Part shown: piece after piece, positions 7,788-14,282 of the stretch
Position numbering within the stretch: the stretch's first letter is position 1
How the letters are laid out: every line of letters begins with the position of its first letter
Source of the DNA: Cocleimonas sp.
GTDB lineage: Bacteria; Pseudomonadota; Gammaproteobacteria; Thiotrichales; Thiotrichaceae
NCBI GenBank assembly: GCA_023145535.1
Contig: JAGLDQ010000142.1
Location: 1-17,445 of the forward strand
Length of the DNA stretch: 17,445 nucleotides
Reading direction: 5' to 3'
Notes under the pieces: model-generated
Database searches by the model: none
What the model saw: only the letters and a program-made list of their open reading frames with translations
Told to the model about the DNA's origin: nothing
Made by a program: the position numbers and the translations under genes

Positions 7788-9026
7788 TTAAGGTTTATTT
7801 TTCCAGATCGTTGTGCTATTTGCTGGTTGCCAATTTCCTTGTTTAAGAATCGTCATATTGACAAGATCAGAACCCTGATTGTCATTAAGATAATCTAATG
7901 CGAGTTGTTGTACAGAAAAACTGGCATCTGATAATCCTCGCATAAATTTTTTGCGAGTAATATCACCTTCTATTTTATTTAATCCATATAAAATGAGTTT
8001 ACCAACAATAAAACCTTCCAGCGAAACATAGCCAAATTGACTGCCTAGTTTATTTCTAGCTTCGGTGACAAGGGGGGTAGCGCTATTAAGAAATGGCACA
8101 ACCTGCGTCATAATGACGTTTTCTTTTACATCCAGTGTGACTAATTCATCTCTAAAATTGCTAGCACCCGTGAAGGAAACGGCACTAAAAACCCATGGGT
8201 CTTTTTTGTAGCGGCTATAGGCAATAAATTCGGTAATTGATTTATAAGAGCCTACCGTTACGACTATTTTGCAGCGCGTATTTTGTGATTTTTCCCAAGC
8301 TCTTAACGACTTATAGCCTTCGCGTGCAAAGGTTCGGTTACGCTTATAAACACCAACAGGGCCGATACCATTTCGCTGAGGGTTTTCACCCGTTAAAGCC
8401 TTTATTTTTTTTAGTGCGGCAATGGATGGTTTACTCTTGTTAGTCGCTTCAAGCGCTTTGATAATCCCTGTAATACCCGCCATGCCATAAGCATCATTTT
8501 GCACATAAGCGCATACCTGATTCGCCTTTATACCATGATCAAGTGCTGCTTTGATCACTTTGGCTGTTTCCTGAACATAACTGGCTCGGTAGTTAATAAT
8601 CGCGCCTTTTCCAGGGCGTAATAAATCTGCTCCTGTAAAGAAACCAACCGCTGGAATATTATGTTTAGCCAAGAGTGGCAAAGAAACCTTAGCGGTGGGC
8701 GTTCCAACATTCCCCGCAAAAATAAACACTTTTTCTTTAATAAGTGCCTTCGTCGCTGTAATGGTTTGTTCAGGACGATAAGAATCATTCCGTGTTACGT
8801 AGATGACGCTACGATTTTTTACGATAGCGCCGTCAAAAGCAGCATCAATGCCCGCTTTCATATTAATCCCCAAGCCTTTAGAGTTACCTTTTAAGGCAAG
8901 CACTCCACCAATACGGATAGTATCTGAGTTAACGCCATCTTCTGCAAAGGCGGATGAACTAATGCCTAAGCTAAGGATGCATAATAACAGTGATAGGCTA
9001 ATCTTACGGATTTTGTGTTGGCTCAT
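7788..9026 (-). CDS. Periplasmic ligand-binding protein (type I, Peripla_BP_6/LivJ-like), embedded in the chemosensory operon
   Basis: The 412-residue product starts with a Sec signal peptide (basic KIRK, hydrophobic core, SSSAFA before E29). The mature part begins SDTIRIGGVLALKG and contains NDSYRPEQTITATKALI, FIFAGNVGTPTAKVSLPLL and HNIPAVGFFTGADLLRP, then YVQNDAYGMAGITGIIKAL, the standard order of a bilobed type I solute-binding protein. Relatives bind branched-chain amino acids, amides, urea or aromatic acids; the ligand here cannot be read from sequence. Its ATG overlaps the CheW-like stop codon by one base (TAATG), with GGAG just upstream, so translation is coupled to the chemosensory genes. 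No permease or ATPase gene accompanies it, which argues for a sensing role with the PilJ-like receptor encoded next, as LivJ-class proteins are not expected to work alone in transport. It could still serve a distant transporter. Confidence 0.9.
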   Translation of the reverse strand: MSQHKIRKISLSLLLCILSLGISSSAFAEDGVNSDTIRIGGVLALKGNSKGLGINMKAGIDAAFDGAIVKNRSVIYVTRNDSYRPEQTITATKALIKEKVFIFAGNVGTPTAKVSLPLLAKHNIPAVGFFTGADLLRPGKGAIINYRASYVQETAKVIKAALDHGIKANQVCAYVQNDAYGMAGITGIIKALEATNKSKPSIAALKKIKALTGENPQRNGIGPVGVYKRNRTFAREGYKSLRAWEKSQNTRCKIVVTVGSYKSITEFIAYSRYKKDPWVFSAVSFTGASNFRDELVTLDVKENVIMTQVVPFLNSATPLVTEARNKLGSQFGYVSLEGFIVGKLILYGLNKIEGDITRKKFMRGLSDASFSVQQLALDYLNDNQGSDLVNMTILKQGNWQPANSTTIWKNKP

Positions 9027-9529
9027 TAATGATCTCCAGAGGATTGAACAGTCGTTGAGTTATCCTGTATTGCATTAAACAAAGCAGCGTGGTCAGCGAA
9101 TAGATAGGTATGATTATTGTGAATTGAGGATGAATTTATCCATTCAGGATAGTGCTGCTTATTCGGCACTTTATTCGCGGCTAATGTATCCATATCACGT
9201 TGATACGGTAGGGTATCAATCGCAATAACAAGTGGCGGAAAGTCAGGATGTTTCAGTTTTAATAAGCGTTTTTTCTGCTGATTGGGTTTGGCATCCAAGA
9301 GGACGTGCATATTAGCAATAATAAGAATATCGCCACGTAAACTGGTGACACCTGAATACCATTTTGGAGCATTTGGGATGGGATAAATAATGGATTGTTC
9401 CAATACCTCCATTTTAATGCCTGCTTCAATAAAAATGTGGATGCCATCAACTTCATAGCAAAATAAACTATGGATTGGTTTGTCTTGTTCGTTTTTAGAG
9501 GGGGATGGTGGAGAATTATTTTGTGACAT
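9026..9529 (-). CDS. pilI: PilI/CheW-like chemosensory adaptor
   Basis: The 167-residue soluble protein matches a single CheW domain. The segment SLFCYEVDGIHIFIEAGIKMEVLE is the first beta strands, and YPIPNAPKWYSGVTSLRGDILIIANMHVLLD is the conserved CheW core, with NLRG-type SLRG and the aromatic-Pro turn seen in PilI proteins. The rest (RLLKLKHPDFPPLVIAIDTL) completes the second subdomain. It should bridge the PilJ-like receptor and the ChpA-like kinase. A short Ser/Pro/Asn-rich N-terminus (1-18) and a polar tail are probably disordered. It starts 36 bp after the receiver gene without an obvious Shine-Dalgarno sequence, and its stop overlaps the start of the binding-protein gene, so the two are likely translated together. 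Confidence 0.88.
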   Translation of the reverse strand: MSQNNSPPSPSKNEQDKPIHSLFCYEVDGIHIFIEAGIKMEVLEQSIIYPIPNAPKWYSGVTSLRGDILIIANMHVLLDAKPNQQKKRLLKLKHPDFPPLVIAIDTLPYQRDMDTLAANKVPNKQHYPEWINSSSIHNNHTYLFADHAALFNAIQDNSTTVQSSGDH

Positions 9530-9565
9530 TGAAGGGTCTTTTAGTGTGTACAGAGAAGTGATAAA

Positions 9566-9937
9566 TTAAATACTTTGAAATGCTTTCAGTAAATCATCAT
9601 TATCAAAAGGTTTGATCACATAAGCACTTGCGCCGAGTTTCTCAGCCCACATTTTATCAACAGGGTTTGATTTGCTCGATACAATAATAACGGGAATATG
9701 AGTCGTTATATCATTGCGCTTAATAGCACGGCAAGCATGGTAGCCATCCCCATCTTCCATAATGACATCCAATAAAATAGCATCAGGTAGAATGGATTCC
9801 GCCATCGTTATTGCCTCATTTCCCGAATTTACCGCCGTCACATGGAGTCCAAGATCTTCTAGAAGCAAGGAGAGGTGTGTTCTATCCGTCGCAGAATCAT
9901 CTGCAATGAGGACATTTTTTATCGATGAATTTAACAA
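9566..9937 (-). CDS. pilH: PilH-like single-domain response regulator (CheY family), TTG start
   Basis: The 123-residue protein is a bare receiver with acidic residues D13/D14 (IADDSATD), phospho-acceptor D57 (LLDVIMEDGDGY), switch Ser87 (VIIVSSKS) and K109 (VIKPF). The segment NPVDKMWAEKLGASAYVIKPF resembles the DKVWGKRQGA region typical of PilH, which favours PilH over PilG. It probably receives phosphate from the ChpA-like kinase and acts in motor control or as a phosphate sink. The start is a TTG at 9937 with GGAG eight bases upstream; no in-frame ATG lies near, and the ATG at 9953 is in another frame that stops after six codons. It is the first gene of the chemosensory operon. The loop after the active-site Asp reads IMED where IMPG or similar is usual. 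Confidence 0.88.
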   Translation of the reverse strand: MLNSSIKNVLIADDSATDRTHLSLLLEDLGLHVTAVNSGNEAITMAESILPDAILLDVIMEDGDGYHACRAIKRNDITTHIPVIIVSSKSNPVDKMWAEKLGASAYVIKPFDNDDLLKAFQSI

Positions 9938-10094
9938 TTAGAATTCTCCATTTGGGGGAACAATATATAGAATAACCTTGATGTCTTGTGAGTTAAAAAC
10001 AGACAGTAAGAAACCCCTTTTAGTAAAAAATATACTATTTTGCTAATTTGTATTTTTTATATGGGTAATTAATTTAAGTTAACCTGATGAATAA

Positions 10095-10133
10095 TATGCT
10101 ATTAGCATAAGAAAGGAGTAAAAAATTTTGCAA
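10095..10133 (-). promoter_or_regulatory. Candidate promoter and overlapping palindrome for the chemosensory operon
   Basis: On the minus strand TTGCAA (10133-10128) and TATGCT (10109-10104) are spaced by 18 bp, a fair sigma-70 match. The -10 lies inside a perfect odd palindrome, TATGCTA-T-TAGCATA (10095-10109), which could be an operator. Transcription from here would give a leader of about 160 nt before the TTG start at 9937. The rest of the gap between 9938 and 10200 is AT-rich and shows no gene. Confidence 0.4.
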
Positions 10134-10200
10134 GAAGGAAATAGATTGAATGGCAGTTAGTCCTAAGTTTTGTTAGCAATGAGGAAGTCTGCTTAATCCT

Positions 10201-10680
10201 TTATTCAATGCCATTCTGTATAAATAACAAGCATGCATCTCGACAAATACTAGGGTAAAAATCATCAATCCATAGATGTACATTAATCCCTAAGTTTTGC
10301 ATATAGCTCTGTTTTTCTTGCCCATCTGTTAGGTAAATAGCAATATTACGTGCTGCTAAAACAGCCGTTATTTCAGCGATATTTTCTTCATCAGGAGCGC
10401 GTAGGGTGCAGATAAAGGGTGTATAGCCCGCTTTTTGAAATTTTCTGATGAGGTCAATAAAGAACTCAGGGTCTGCGCTAACGGTATTATCCCAGTCAAT
10501 AGCAATATATTTTGAGTCTAGATTATCGAGCAATACATAAATATCAATTAAAAATTCATTATAAAATTCGACGAGATAATTGCCGCGTTCTTCAATAGCG
10601 GCTTCAATTAAGTGATAAGCAGGTACTTTTTTGATATTACCGTTATAATAAAAAGTTAGTTTTTCTTCTGCAATTTGCAT
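10201..10680 (-). CDS. Small HAD-superfamily-like protein, function unknown
   Basis: The 159-residue soluble protein carries a HAD motif I, IAIDWDNTVSADP, with nucleophile D62 and acid/base D64. Further candidates are T92 (FICTLR) for motif II, K123 (QEKQSYM) for motif III and the acidic pair D139/D140 (LWIDDFYPS) for motif IV. All core catalytic residues therefore seem present. There is no clear cap domain, as in small phosphatases with C0 caps. The first 55 residues do not resemble the family and may be a separate helical region. HAD proteins mostly hydrolyse phosphoesters, but the substrate cannot be guessed here. It lies alone, 263 bp upstream of the pilH-like gene on the same strand, so co-transcription with the chemosensory operon is not obvious. 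No strong Shine-Dalgarno sequence precedes the ATG. Confidence 0.68.
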   Translation of the reverse strand: MQIAEEKLTFYYNGNIKKVPAYHLIEAAIEERGNYLVEFYNEFLIDIYVLLDNLDSKYIAIDWDNTVSADPEFFIDLIRKFQKAGYTPFICTLRAPDEENIAEITAVLAARNIAIYLTDGQEKQSYMQNLGINVHLWIDDFYPSICRDACLLFIQNGIE

Positions 10681-10719
10681 TTTTATTGTACTGATCCTAA
10701 CCGATATGATGTGGCGGTA

Positions 10720-10725
10720 ATCATA
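10720..10725 (-). promoter_or_regulatory. Possible -10 element of the HAD-like gene
   Basis: On the minus strand TATGAT lies about 40 bp before the ATG at 10680. No good -35 is seen at 16-18 bp, so this is weak. Confidence 0.2.
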
Positions 10726-10851
10726 GCAGTTTGGTGTAAAAATTAAACCCTAATCCGCGAGGCCATCGCTTACCCTTATACAGGGTGTATTAGTGTTAAC
10801 AGCATAGGAAAGGTGTGACCGTTTAGATGGAATTTAGATAAGTGATTGAAT

Positions 10852-10881
10852 GGTGGGCAGGGCGGGAGAATCCCACCTTTT
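10852..10881 (+). terminator. GC-rich hairpin in the 10681-10980 intergenic gap
   Basis: GGTGGG (10852-10857) pairs with CCCACC (10872-10877) and is followed by TTTT on the plus strand. An inner GGGA/TCCC pairing is also possible. It reads as a terminator on the plus strand, but no plus-strand gene ends here. On the minus strand it lies about 100 bp downstream of the ankyrin lipoprotein stop and could still form. Apart from this and the hairpin at 10929, the 300-bp gap shows no coding signal. Confidence 0.35.
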
Positions 10882-10928
10882 GAGTTCTGGTTGTCCAATA
10901 AGAGGCTAAATGAACGGTTTAGCGGTTG

Positions 10929-10951
10929 TCTAGTGGGATTTTTCCACTAGA
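10929..10951. terminator. Perfect stem-loop downstream of the ankyrin lipoprotein gene
   Basis: TCTAGTGG (10929-10936), a 7-nt loop and CCACTAGA (10944-10951) form an 8-bp perfect stem, 30 bp after the stop of the ankyrin gene. It is a good 3'-end candidate for that transcript, though it is not followed by a U-run on the minus strand. Confidence 0.5.
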
Positions 10952-10980
10952 TAATAATAAATACTCTTGCTGCAAAAATG

Positions 10981-11895
10981 CTAACGCCCGCCTTGCGCCA
11001 TTAACATGGCTGCCGTAGCATTCGCCCCAACCTGTTGAGCAAGTGCTGTCGGTGTTTTTCCTTGGCTATTACGCGCATTGATTTGTGCGCCACGTGCGAT
11101 TAATAAGCTTGCAGCTTGTCTATGCCTAAAGCGTGCCGCTGAGTGCAAGGGTGTCCAGCCGCCTGTTGTCGTTGCATTTGGATTTGCTCCTTTTTGCAAT
11201 AATAAACTAACGGCTGCATTTCGACCAAGTGCCGCCGCCATATGCAATGCGGTTTCTCTACTCTGATTTCCTCTATTAACTTGCGCTCCCTGACGGAGTA
11301 ATGCATTGATCTGATTAATATTACCTGCTTTTGCTGCACTGAGGAGTCTATCATTAAGCTCAGTCACGGGTATTTTAGGTGCGATTGGTTGATGTCGTAC
11401 TCGTGTTCTTTGAGGAGTTACATAAGTTTTACGTACGACAGGACGTTTATACACCGGTCTCGCACGATATTGTACTCTAGCTTGACGGGTCGGGCGTTGA
11501 TAGACTTTACGAGCCACGGGGCGTTTAGACACCTTACGATATTGTTTTACTTTACGAACAACAGGGCGCTTATAGGCAGCTTGTGTTCTACGCACTACTT
11601 TTCTAGGCTGGTAGGCTGGTTTTCTAATAACTCTGCTGTAAGAAGTAGAGGAGGGAGTCGGGCAATAAGCTTGCTGACGAGTTGAAACACGTTGAATACG
11701 GGGTGGCGCACGTTTTACCCGCTGCACCTGACGGCTCGTTATGGGGCGTATATTGTATCTTTTCCCTGTTACATAAGACTGTGCTTGTAAGCGAGATTTA
11801 TAGAGTGTGTAATTTGCATTACGCACGGTTGAGGTGCAAGCAGATAGCATAAAGATCGACAGTATAATAAAAAGCGATAGGCTGGATTTAGACAT
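10981..11895 (-). CDS. Ankyrin-repeat lipoprotein with a basic KRPVVRK-type repeat stalk
   Basis: The 304-residue protein begins with a lipoprotein signal (MSKSSLSLFIILSIFMLSAC; lipobox LSAC, C20), so it should be lipid-anchored. With T-S after the Cys, not Asp, the outer membrane is likely. Residues 21-176 are very rich in Arg, Lys, Tyr, Val and Pro. They contain three copies of a K-R-P-V-x-R-K unit (YKRPVVRKVKQ, SKRPVARKVYQ, YKRPVVRKTY), giving a strongly positive stalk likely to be disordered. Residues 177-304 are about four ankyrin repeats (TALHMAAALGRNAAVSLLLQKGANPNA, TPLHSAARFRHRQAASLLIARGAQINA). The stalk may bind peptidoglycan, LPS or another polyanion while the ankyrin part binds a partner; both are inferences. 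The start has a good AGGAAG. The closest neighbour on this strand ends 300 bp away, so it is probably a single-gene unit. Confidence 0.88.
   Translation of the reverse strand: MSKSSLSLFIILSIFMLSACTSTVRNANYTLYKSRLQAQSYVTGKRYNIRPITSRQVQRVKRAPPRIQRVSTRQQAYCPTPSSTSYSRVIRKPAYQPRKVVRRTQAAYKRPVVRKVKQYRKVSKRPVARKVYQRPTRQARVQYRARPVYKRPVVRKTYVTPQRTRVRHQPIAPKIPVTELNDRLLSAAKAGNINQINALLRQGAQVNRGNQSRETALHMAAALGRNAAVSLLLQKGANPNATTTGGWTPLHSAARFRHRQAASLLIARGAQINARNSQGKTPTALAQQVGANATAAMLMAQGGR
11428..11573. repeat. Degenerate internal repeat coding the KRPVVRK units
   Basis: Three imperfect DNA repeats, starting near 11428, 11506 and 11551 (pattern TTACG-N5-ACRGGRCGYTTA on the plus strand), correspond to the three Lys-Arg-Pro-Val units in the lipoprotein stalk. 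The spacing is irregular, so this is diverged internal duplication and not a clean tandem array. Confidence 0.5.
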
Positions 11896-12280
11896 ATTGA
11901 CTTCCTTGTAATAGTACTAACCTAGATATTGGGGGGGAATCTAAGTATAGGGAGTTTGGTGGCGCTTATACTAAATTGTCCAAGAACCATACGCAAGGTC
12001 AACTAATAACCATAATATTCCTTGAATCGTTTAAAAAATAATAACATAGTGTGCTATTTAGCGTTCAAAACCGAAGAATAATCAAGATAAAATAAGGGAG
12101 GATTTTATTCGGTTTAACAGTTTTTAACTCACTGATGTTACGTAATAACCGAAATATCGACTAAAATATCGAAGGTTGAATTTGTAGAATAAGTGCATAA
12201 GCGCTGAATAGATCAACATCCTACAAAAGAGAATAAAGTATTAACTGAAAGATGTAGAATGTTTATATTTTTTGCTGTTT
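11896..12280. other. AT-rich intergenic stretch upstream of hipBA and the ankyrin gene
   Basis: No ORF with coding character is visible in this divergent gap. It holds the ankyrin-gene ribosome-binding site (11901-11906, minus), a G7 run (11931-11937) and a direct repeat of AAATATCGA (12152-12160 and 12164-12172, period 12). A small stem ATAAAAT/ATTTTAT near 12088-12110 encloses AAGGGAGG. None of these can be assigned a function. Confidence 0.4.
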
Positions 12281-12330
12281 GCTTAAAATCATAAAATAGA
12301 CACAATAGTATCTATTTTATGATTTTAAGC
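12281..12330. promoter_or_regulatory. Perfect 20-bp inverted repeat upstream of hipB (candidate operator)
   Basis: GCTTAAAATCATAAAATAGA (12281-12300) and its exact reverse complement (12311-12330) flank a 10-bp spacer (CACAATAGTA). The right arm reaches the -35 region of the likely hipBA promoter. HipB-type antitoxins bind inverted repeats in their own promoter, so autoregulation is the simplest role. The arms are much longer and more perfect than a usual HipB half-site. A cruciform or transposon-derived repeat is an alternative. Confidence 0.65.
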
Positions 12331-12341
12331 ACCAATTAAGC

Positions 12342-12347
12342 TATAAT
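12342..12347 (+). promoter_or_regulatory. -10 box of the hipBA promoter
   Basis: TATAAT is a perfect consensus, 17 bp before the first ATG of hipB. No good -35 is seen at standard spacing; the inverted-repeat right arm occupies that position. The transcript leader would be only about 10-20 nt and lacks a Shine-Dalgarno sequence. Confidence 0.5.
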
Positions 12348-12363
12348 CATATCCCATTACTTC

Positions 12364-12654
12364 ATGGTTTATTTTATGTCTTTACTTTCCCTGTTAACGG
12401 CGAACGATATACAACAGCAGTTTGCTCAAGCTGTTCGTGATAAACGTAAGCAAATGAAATTATCTCGGAATGCCTTGGCGGAACGTAGTACAGTGCCGGC
12501 CTCCACCATCAAAAAATTCGAGACCACCTCACAAATATCGCTACGACAGTTTATTTTACTTTGGCAGTGTGTTGATTCGCTTGAACGTCTTGAGATATTG
12601 ACTAAAAAAATAGATAAAAAGCCTCTTTCTATTGATGAGGTCTTGAAAGGGTGA
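12364..12654 (+). CDS. hipB: HipB-like antitoxin, XRE-family helix-turn-helix
   Basis: The 96-residue protein has an XRE helix-turn-helix over residues 20-70: AVRDKRKQMKLSRNALAERS is helices 1-2, TVPASTIKKFETT the recognition helix, and ISLRQFILLWQCVDSLERL the last helices. It should bind operator DNA and the HipA kinase, neutralising it and repressing the pair. Two ATGs are possible, 12364 and 12376 (MSLLSLL); neither has a Shine-Dalgarno sequence, and the second removes a non-conserved MVYF. Its stop overlaps the hipA start by four bases (GTGA), the usual antitoxin-toxin coupling. The inverted repeat 12281-12330 is the probable operator. The HTH identity is firm and HipB is supported by the partner gene. 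Confidence 0.88.
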   Translation: MVYFMSLLSLLTANDIQQQFAQAVRDKRKQMKLSRNALAERSTVPASTIKKFETTSQISLRQFILLWQCVDSLERLEILTKKIDKKPLSIDEVLKG

Positions 12655-13943
12655 AGGTATTTTCTCCTGTAAAAAAGCTACAGGTTTATCGCCGTTTAAG
12701 TAACGGTGATGAGGTGTTTGTTGGTCAATTAGCCCAGAATAAACAAGCGGTTTATTTTCAATATGACTCAGACTATCTTACTCATTTTCATAGCCTATCG
12801 CCCTTTAATTTACCGTTTGATAATACGCTAAGCCAAGCACCTAAAAGACCCCATCAAGGTTTACATGGTGCATTTGCTGATTCATTGCCTGACGGTTGGG
12901 GCTTGCTGTTAATGGATCGTGTTTTTCGGCAACAAAATATTTCTCCTCAACAAATAACCGTCATGGATCGGCTGGCATACATCGGTGATACGGGCATTGG
13001 GGCTTTATCTTATCGCCCCATTGTTGATTGGAAAGACGCATCACAAGAAGCGTGGATTGATATTTCTCAATTAGGAAAACAGGCGACGCAGCTATTTGAG
13101 GGTGATATTGATGAGGTATTGACCGCTTTGACAAATGCGGGAGGCTCTGCTGGCGCAAGACCCAAGGCGCTGATTTATATTGATCCAAAGCAGCCTAACC
13201 GAATATCGACGCGGTCTCAACCAGGTTTACAGGCTTGGTTAATTAAGTTCACCTCAAAAAATTTCCTGTTAGGACACGATGAAGGCTTATGTGAAGCAGC
13301 TTATCTTACTATGGCAAAACAGGCGGGAATTGATGTACCTGAATGGCAGTTGTTTGAGTCGCCACAATCCTCTAGTGGCAAAGCATGGCTGGCAATGAAA
13401 CGCTTTGATTGTCCGAATAGTACGATACCTTCCAGAAGATGTCATACACAGAGTTTATGCGGCTTACTGGATGCTGATTTTCGTCAACCATCGATGGATT
13501 ATGAAAATGTGATAAAGGCGAGCCAAGCTTTATGCAAAAGTCCTGCGGTTGGTCAGCAGCAATTTGTTCGCGCTTTATTTAATTTGTTTGCTGATAATCA
13601 GGATGATCATACTAAAAATTGGTCGTTTTTAATGGATGATGGAGGTCAGTGGAGACCTTCTCCCTCCTATGATGTAACCTTTAGCCCAAATCCCTATCAG
13701 CAGCATATGATGTCTTACGGTGGGTATGGTCAACAGCCCCCCTTAAAGTCGATACAAAAACTAGCAGCACAGGCTAACTTCGTACGCTGGAAAGATGCTC
13801 AAATTGAGATAAGCAATATGATTGATGCACTGTCTAATTGGGTACTTATTGCTAAAGAGCTAGAGATTAAGAAAGAGACGATAGCGCTGATCTCTCAGCA
13901 ACTTAATAGTGTATATCAACAAAATAAACACTTATTGGATTGA
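12651..13943 (+). CDS. hipA: HipA-like serine/threonine kinase toxin
   Basis: The 430-residue protein starts at GTG within the hipB stop, with GAGG ten bases upstream. The N-terminal part (1-120) has the typical LSPFNLPF and HQGLHGAFADSLPDGWGLLLMDR motifs, and the glycine-rich loop is GGSAGARPKALI (164-175). The kinase region has ATP-site K199 (WLIKF), an AMKRFD strand, the catalytic loop DNQDDHTKNWSFL (likely base D318, metal ligand N323) and metal-binding YDVTFS (D341). All key residues are intact, so it should be an active toxin. E. coli HipA phosphorylates glutamyl-tRNA synthetase and causes growth arrest; related toxins target other tRNA synthetases, so the target here is open. It is full length, not split like HipS/HipT. 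A weak terminator follows at 14055. Confidence 0.93.
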   Translation: MKVFSPVKKLQVYRRLSNGDEVFVGQLAQNKQAVYFQYDSDYLTHFHSLSPFNLPFDNTLSQAPKRPHQGLHGAFADSLPDGWGLLLMDRVFRQQNISPQQITVMDRLAYIGDTGIGALSYRPIVDWKDASQEAWIDISQLGKQATQLFEGDIDEVLTALTNAGGSAGARPKALIYIDPKQPNRISTRSQPGLQAWLIKFTSKNFLLGHDEGLCEAAYLTMAKQAGIDVPEWQLFESPQSSSGKAWLAMKRFDCPNSTIPSRRCHTQSLCGLLDADFRQPSMDYENVIKASQALCKSPAVGQQQFVRALFNLFADNQDDHTKNWSFLMDDGGQWRPSPSYDVTFSPNPYQQHMMSYGGYGQQPPLKSIQKLAAQANFVRWKDAQIEISNMIDALSNWVLIAKELEIKKETIALISQQLNSVYQQNKHLLD

Positions 13944-14054
13944 TCAATTGAGTTGGATAAAAACAATAAAAGATACCATTACCTAACGATAATATAGAAA
14001 AATCTGTTTGCTCAAAGACTCTGCCAGCAAAAAAAGAGAAGCATATTAAGTCTT

Positions 14055-14079
14055 AAATGCAGGGCATTGGTGCATTTTT
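14055..14079 (+). terminator. Terminator-like hairpin after hipA
   Basis: AAATGCA (14055-14061) pairs with TGCATTT (14071-14077) across a 9-nt loop and runs into TTTTT (14075-14079). The stem is AT-rich and weak. It overlaps the start of the HsdR-like relic, so it may be chance. Confidence 0.35.
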
Positions 14080-14150
14080 CAGTGAGCCAATACGCAGTGT
14101 TTATGATCATTCAATTAGTGGGCGAGGACACTTACTTCTTGCCCTTTAAC
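14055..14150 (+). pseudogene. Relic of a type I restriction enzyme R subunit (HsdR fragment)
   Basis: In the frame of 14055 the translation reads KCRALVHFSVSQYAVFMIIQ, then LVGEDTYFLPFN. This closely follows the segment of HsdR N-terminal nuclease regions written as KRALVHFAVSxxEVYMTTKLAGxxTxFLPFN. Upstream the frame closes at a TAG (13995), and downstream of FLPFN the expected glycine/asparagine-rich sequence is lost. There is no hsdM or hsdS in the window. I take this as a roughly 32-codon remnant left by deletion. The identification rests on memory of the family pattern, not a search. The rest of the 13944-14282 gap shows nothing recognisable. Confidence 0.6.
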
Positions 14151-14282
14151 GATCCAAAAAATAGTTTGTATTTTAGCCTATATGAAGTTGGCGTAAATCA
14201 GGGTGACACGCTGCTCGTGTCTCTCATATTTTGCTTGGAATTTGTGCTTGATTGTAGAAATTTTAACCGATTCATGATGTCT

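Noticed and set aside
10117..10160. Plus-strand mini-ORF with GGAG followed by TTG near 10128
   Set aside because: It is only about ten codons long, runs opposite to the surrounding genes and overlaps the candidate operon promoter.
12088..12110. Small hairpin with AAGGGAGG in the loop, like a hidden ribosome-binding site or RNA thermometer
   Set aside because: No start codon or open frame follows at a useful distance, and a 7-bp all-AT stem is expected by chance in this AT-rich gap.
12152..12172. Two copies of AAATATCGA, possible start of a repeat array
   Set aside because: Only two copies with a 3-bp spacer are present, with no further units; this is not a CRISPR or iteron array.
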